NCBI GenBank assembly: GCA_001263235.1
Contig: LGRD01000024.1
Location: 124,001 to 188,000 of the forward strand
DNA: 64,000 nucleotides
DNA from: Methylibium sp. NZG
Lineage (GTDB): Bacteria > Pseudomonadota > Gammaproteobacteria > Burkholderiales > Burkholderiaceae_C
Direction of reading: 5' to 3'
In this document: positions 60,398 to 64,000 of the stretch, one piece after another
Position numbering within the stretch: position 1 is the first letter of the stretch
How the letters are laid out: each line of letters begins with the position of its first letter
Notes under the pieces: generated by a model
What the model was told of the DNA's origin: nothing
What the model saw: only the letters and a program-made list of their open reading frames with translations
Databases searched by the model: none
Translations under genes and position numbers: made by a program

Positions 60398-60432
60398 CAC
60401 TCGCTGACTTCCTTTCGCATCCCTCGACTGCA

Positions 60433-60987
60433 ATGCTTCATCGCCGACGACTCCTTGTTGCGGGCAGCACCACGCTGCTGTTGAGCGGCTGCGCCGCCGT
60501 GCTCGGGCCGCGCAACATCGTCGTCTCGCAAGAGCGCCTGCAAGCGCTGGTGGCGCGGCGCTTCCCCGTCACGCGGCGTTACCTCGAACTCTTCGACGTG
60601 ACGGTGGCCGCCCCGCGCCTGACGCTGCTGCCCGAGCTGAATCGCCTCGCGACGAAGCTCGACGTGAGCGCCAGCGACCGCCTGCTGCGCCGTCCGATGA
60701 ACGGCAGCATCGACCTGACCAGCGCGCTGCGCTTCGACGCGGCCGACAACACCGTGCGGCTGGCCGACGTGCGCGTCGACAGCTTCGTGCTCGGCGACGC
60801 GCCCGGCCCGCTGCAGAACCAGCTCAGCCGCATCGGCAAGTTGTTGGCCGAGGAGATGCTGGACGGCGAGGTCGTCTACACCCTGAAGCCCGAGGACGTG
60901 AAGAACGCGCAGGGCCGCGGCTACCAGCCCGGTGAGTTGAAGGTCACGCCGCGCGGGCTCGTGCTCACGCTCAACCCGAGCCCCTGA
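60433..60987 (+). CDS. DUF1439 (YceB-like) lipoprotein
   Basis: The 184-residue protein starts with a lipoprotein signal (RRRLLVAGSTTLLLSGC, lipid Cys20) and continues with a DUF1439-type domain. Such lipoproteins fold like tubular lipid-binding proteins, but their role is not known. Starting at the ATG at 60433 puts the signal at the N-terminus; a GTG at 60394 overlapping the permease stop would add 13 residues and is less likely. Closeness to the permease suggests it may be part of the export operon. Confidence 0.82.
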   Translation: MLHRRRLLVAGSTTLLLSGCAAVLGPRNIVVSQERLQALVARRFPVTRRYLELFDVTVAAPRLTLLPELNRLATKLDVSASDRLLRRPMNGSIDLTSALRFDAADNTVRLADVRVDSFVLGDAPGPLQNQLSRIGKLLAEEMLDGEVVYTLKPEDVKNAQGRGYQPGELKVTPRGLVLTLNPSP

Positions 60988-61173
60988 TCGCGCCGGGATC
61001 GCAGCCGCTGGGAAGCGGCAGCGTGGAATGCTGCGCAACTCCACGGCGCTTGCGGCGACACCGCAGCGCCAACGGCCAGTTCAGCGCGACCCCGCCGCTA
61101 TGATCCGCCGCTGCAAAAACCGCAAAAACGCCGCCGGCTCGGCCGTTGCGCAGATTCATCGGGAGACACGTGT

Positions 61174-61995
61174 TTGGACATCGCACTGCTGGTCAAGGCC
61201 GCCATCATGGGCATCGTGGAGGGGCTCACCGAGTTCCTGCCGATCTCGAGCACCGGCCACCTGATCCTGGCCGGCTCGCTGCTCGGTTTTCATGACGAGA
61301 AGAGCAAGGTCTTCGACATTGCGATCCAGACCGGCGCGATCGTCGCGGTGATGATCGTCTACTGGGAGCGCTTGCGCGAGACGATGCTCGGCATCGGCAA
61401 CGACGCGAAGGCTCAGCGCTTTGCCACCAACGTGGGCATTGCGTTCTTCCCGGCGGTCATCCTCGGCCTGCTGTTCGGCAAGGCGATCCAGGCGAATCTG
61501 TTCACGCCGCAAGTGGTGGCCACCACCTTCATCGTCGGCGGCTTCATCATCCTGTGGGCTGAGCGGCGCACGAGCACAGCGCGAATCCAGTCGGTCGACG
61601 AGATGACGCGGCTCGACGCGCTCAAGGTCGGCCTGGTGCAGTGCTTTGCGATGATCCCCGGCACGAGCCGCTCGGGCGCCACCATCATCGGCGGCATGCT
61701 CCTGGGCATGAGCCGCAAGGCGGCGACCGACTTCAGCTTCTTCCTTGCCATCCCCACGCTGATCGGCGCCGGCGCGTACAGCCTGTTCAAGCAACGCGCG
61801 TTGCTGTCGGCGGCCGACATTCCGCTGTTCGGCGTTGGCCTGCTCTTCTCTTTCTTGTCAGCATGGTTGTGCGTGCGCTGGCTCTTGCGCTACATCACCA
61901 CGCACAACTTCGTGCCATTTGCCTGGTACCGCATTGCCTTCGGCATCGTGGTGCTGGTGACGTGGCACTTCGGCTGGGTCACGTGGGCCGGCTGA
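61174..61995 (+). CDS. uppP: Undecaprenyl-diphosphatase UppP (BacA)
   Basis: UppP dephosphorylates undecaprenyl diphosphate so the lipid carrier can be reused, and gives bacitracin resistance. The 273-residue membrane protein has about eight helices and the catalytic motifs [17 protein letters not shown] and [10 protein letters not shown]. The start is TTG, with GGGAG about 8 bp ahead. It complements uppS in the same window. The gene converges with trmB. Confidence 0.96.
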   Translation: MDIALLVKAAIMGIVEGLTEFLPISSTGHLILAGSLLGFHDEKSKVFDIAIQTGAIVAVMIVYWERLRETMLGIGNDAKAQRFATNVGIAFFPAVILGLLFGKAIQANLFTPQVVATTFIVGGFIILWAERRTSTARIQSVDEMTRLDALKVGLVQCFAMIPGTSRSGATIIGGMLLGMSRKAATDFSFFLAIPTLIGAGAYSLFKQRALLSAADIPLFGVGLLFSFLSAWLCVRWLLRYITTHNFVPFAWYRIAFGIVVLVTWHFGWVTWAG

Positions 61996-62020
61996 GGGGC
62001 TGACAGCCTGGCGCGGCGCT

Positions 62021-62761
62021 TCAGCGCCGCTCGAACACCAGGTCCCACACGCCGTGGCCCAGCTTGAGGCCGCGGTGCTCGAACTTAGTCAACGGCCGGT
62101 GCCCGGGCCGCGGCGCAAAACCAGCAGCGGTGTTGCGCAGGTGGGGCTCGGCAGACAACACTTCCAGCATCTGATCGGCGTAAGGCTGCCAGTCCGTCGC
62201 GCAATGCAGGTACGCGCCGGGCTTCAGGCGGCTGACGAGCAGACGCACGAACTCGGGTTGGATCAACCGGCGCTTGTTGTGCTTCTTCTTGTGCCACGGG
62301 TCGGGGAAGAACACATGTACGCCGGCCAGCGACGACGGCGCCACCATGTGCTGCAGCACCTCGACCGCGTCGTGCTGGATCAGACGCAGATTGGTGAGTT
62401 GCAGCTCGCCGATGCGCTTGAGCAACGCGCCGACGCCGGGGGTGTGCACCTCGATGCCGATGAAGTCGGTGCCGGGCAGCGCCTGCGCGATCTGCGCGGT
62501 CGCGTCGCCCATGCCGAAGCCGACTTCGAGCACGCGCGGCGCATCGCGGCCGAAGGCGGCGGCAAAGTCGCACCGGGTGGCGCCGTACGGCACGACGAAG
62601 CGCGGGCCCAGCTCGGCCATCGCCCGCACCTGCCCCGGTCCCATGCGGCCGGCGCGCACGACGTAGGAGCGGATGCTGCGCTCGCGCGGGTCGATGCGGG
62701 GCTCGCTGGCGCGCTCGGCTGCCGGGGCGGTGCGGGTGTCTGCGTTCGGTCGGGTCGGCAC
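62021..62761 (-). CDS. trmB: tRNA (guanine-N7-)-methyltransferase
   Basis: TrmB makes m7G46 in the variable loop of tRNAs. The 246-residue protein shows SAM motif [30 protein letters not shown] and the catalytic segment [23 protein letters not shown]. The N-terminal ~40 residues are Arg/Ala-rich and variable. A GCGGCGCT/AGCGCCGC hairpin at 62013-62030 overlaps the stop codon and may mark the end of both this gene and the convergent uppP. Confidence 0.96.
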   Translation of the reverse strand: MPTRPNADTRTAPAAERASEPRIDPRERSIRSYVVRAGRMGPGQVRAMAELGPRFVVPYGATRCDFAAAFGRDAPRVLEVGFGMGDATAQIAQALPGTDFIGIEVHTPGVGALLKRIGELQLTNLRLIQHDAVEVLQHMVAPSSLAGVHVFFPDPWHKKKHNKRRLIQPEFVRLLVSRLKPGAYLHCATDWQPYADQMLEVLSAEPHLRNTAAGFAPRPGHRPLTKFEHRGLKLGHGVWDLVFERR

Positions 62762-62837
62762 GGCGGGGCCAGTTCGATGGGGCCGGCGATTGTGCCCGAG
62801 CCCAGTCGCCGGGCGGCCGCCGGACGGGTCGCCGCGA

Positions 62838-62843
62838 TAGAAT
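62838..62843 (+). promoter_or_regulatory. Candidate -10 box for tRNA-Gly
   Basis: TAGAAT lies 13 bp before the mature 5' end of tRNA-Gly, the expected place for a -10 box. No clear -35 hexamer is seen at 16-18 bp, where the sequence is GC-only. Confidence 0.4.
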
Positions 62844-62855
62844 CCAACCCAGGCT

Positions 62856-62929
62856 GCGGGTGTAGTTCAATGGTAGAACGGCAGCTTCCCAAGCTTCATA
62901 CAGGGGTTCGATTCCCCTCACCCGCTCCA
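62856..62929 (+). tRNA. tRNA-Gly (anticodon CCC)
   Basis: This 74-nt tRNA has acceptor GCGGGTG/CACCCGC, discriminator T and encoded CCA. The D-arm is GTTC/GAAC, the anticodon loop TTCCCAA reads GGG codons, and the T-arm is AGGGG/CCCCT with TTCGATT. It closely follows E. coli glyU. The anticodon stem GCAGC/GCTTC has one C-U mismatch at the second pair. Confidence 0.96.
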
Positions 62930-63077
62930 ACGGCCGACAACGTCGCCGCACACAGCCGCCCCGGCTGTGAACTTGTTGTGTGCACAACCCCCGGCAACGC
63001 AGCCTTGTTCGCGTTGCATCGGATGTTCAGCCTGTTACTTCCTGCGCATGATGGCGCCAAGCTTCCATCCATGCAGC

Positions 63078-63971
63078 ATGAGTTCGGTCTTTCAAGTCAT
63101 TTGCCTCAGCCCGGCCTTGCCGGACCTGACCACGTCCGCCTACGGGCCGTTCGTGCTGCACGCGTGCGCGTCGCTGGACGAGGTGTCGCAGCGGCTGCGC
63201 GAGCAGGCGTACGACGCGGTGTTGCTGACCACAGGCACGCAACTGCCCGCTGAGCGGCTGATCCACTGGCCCGCCTGGTCACACGCCACGATGGATTCTG
63301 CGGTGGTGGTGGTCGCCCCCGAGCCGCAGCCGGCGCTCGCGCTGCGCCTGATCCAGCGCGGCGCGCAAGACGTGGTGCCACAGCGCGAGTCGCACGGCGA
63401 CGCGCTGGCCCGCGTGCTGCGCCTGGCCATCGAACGCAAGCGGCTCGAGGTCTCGGCGCGCCACGCCTTTGCCACCGACCTGGCGACCGGCCTGCCCAAC
63501 CTGCCGCAGTTGATCGAGCACATCACCCACCTGCTGGCGCTGCGCGAACGCGAACCGGCCCCGATGGCGCTGCTGGTGCTGCGCGTGGACGGCTTGGCCG
63601 CCGCCGAGAGCCAGCTCGGCACCGAATCGGCCAACGTGCTGCGCCGGCAGTTGGCCGAGCGGCTGCGCTCGGGCCTGCGGGCGAGCGACGTGGTGGCCTC
63701 CATCGGCGGCGACGTGTTCGCAGTGCTGCTGGCCTGGATCGATGCGGCCAACGACGGCGACCAGGTTGCGGCCAAGATGGCGCTGGCGGCGCAGCGGCCG
63801 TTCAGCGTCGCCGGGCAGGTGTTGTCGTTGTCGGTCGGGCTCGGCGTGAGCCAGTTCCCCGGCCACGGGCGCCAAGCCGACGTGCTGCTGCGCCAGGCGA
63901 TGGAGCAGGCGAGCGTGCCGGCTGCACACAGTCGCATGCAGGACGTCGCGTTGCGGCTGCGGCGCGCTTGA
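63078..63971 (+). CDS. Degenerate GGDEF-domain protein (GGDVF)
   Basis: From the ATG at 63078 the product is 297 residues. The first ~120 residues look like a receiver-type alpha/beta domain (VFQVICLSPALPDL at the start, later PALALRLIQRGAQDVV) but lack an obvious phospho-acceptor signature. The rest is a GGDEF-type domain starting TDLATGLPNLPQLIEHI. Its active-site motif reads GGDVF, losing the Glu needed for metal binding and catalysis. The RxxD inhibitory-site motif (RASD) is present exactly five residues before it. It is therefore probably a non-enzymatic c-di-GMP-responsive or signalling protein. A longer start at 62967 adds a Cys-rich stretch unlike the family. Confidence 0.78.
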   Translation: MSSVFQVICLSPALPDLTTSAYGPFVLHACASLDEVSQRLREQAYDAVLLTTGTQLPAERLIHWPAWSHATMDSAVVVVAPEPQPALALRLIQRGAQDVVPQRESHGDALARVLRLAIERKRLEVSARHAFATDLATGLPNLPQLIEHITHLLALREREPAPMALLVLRVDGLAAAESQLGTESANVLRRQLAERLRSGLRASDVVASIGGDVFAVLLAWIDAANDGDQVAAKMALAAQRPFSVAGQVLSLSVGLGVSQFPGHGRQADVLLRQAMEQASVPAAHSRMQDVALRLRRA

Positions 63972-64000
63972 CGCGGCGCGGGCTGAAGGCCGACATCGAG

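Noticed and set aside
62013-62030. GCGGCGCT/AGCGCCGC hairpin at the uppP/trmB junction as a two-way intrinsic terminator
   Set aside because: The position fits, but there is no T-run on either side, so I only mention it under trmB.

Overview
The window is a compact, GC-rich chromosomal segment from a betaproteobacterium, most likely of the order Burkholderiales (Rubrivivax/Leptothrix/Methylibium-like). This rests on gene order (hisS-yfgM-bamB-der-hfq-hflX-hflK-hflC-DUF2065-hisZ-purA; rpsB-tsf-pyrH-frr-uppS-cdsA-dxr-rseP-bamA-skp-lpxD-fabZ-lpxA-lpxB-rnhB), on the use of HisZ, and on the strong G/C third-position bias. I see no prophage, insertion sequence, CRISPR array or rRNA operon. No stretch longer than about 300 bases lacks a gene.

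Layout. 1-11.4 kb (+): the end of hisS, then outer-membrane assembly (bamB), ribosome GTPases (der, hflX), hfq, the hflKC membrane protease regulators, hisZ, purA and a phosphoribosyltransferase. 11.5-14.1 kb: a tRNA-Leu(CAG) on the minus strand, with its own promoter and terminator, lies antisense to the leader of rnr (RNase R). 14.2-19.5 kb: a short-chain dehydrogenase (+), then a minus-strand run of amidase, dadA and the bifunctional NAD(P)HX repair enzyme nnr. 19.5-34.8 kb (+): rpsB behind a structured leader, tsf, pyrH, frr, then isoprenoid/phospholipid, BAM and lipid A genes, rnhB and an rRNA/tRNA methyltransferase. 34.8-38.3 kb: divergent ppsR and ppsA. 38.3-39.2 kb: a small accessory spot with a palindromic repeat and a frameshifted hypothetical gene. 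39.2-43.7 kb (-): a molybdenum-cofactor operon (moaA, mobA, a GNAT acetyltransferase, moeA), preceded by an NlpC/P60 hydrolase. 43.9-45.9 kb: prpE. 45.9-53.6 kb (-): a TetR-controlled RND pump (tetR, adaptor, pump), then an isoaspartyl methyltransferase, a rhodanese gene broken by an in-frame stop, and a TolC-type outer-membrane channel. 53.7-64 kb: sdaA, a two-part YeeE/YedE sulfur transporter, a MacAB-like export operon whose adaptor carries two inserted LTxxQ (Spy/CpxP-like) modules, a DUF1439 lipoprotein, uppP, trmB (-), tRNA-Gly(CCC) and a degenerate GGDEF protein.

Much of the window serves the cell envelope: BamA/BamB/Skp for outer-membrane proteins, LpxD/A/B and FabZ for lipid A, UppS/UppP/CdsA/Dxr for lipid carriers and phospholipid, RseP for envelope stress, and two export systems. 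The most unusual items are the MacA-like adaptor with tandem LTxxQ modules, the rpsB leader stem, the stop-split rhodanese, the VRVF variant of the BamA VRGF motif, and the GGDVF protein that keeps an inhibitory-site motif.
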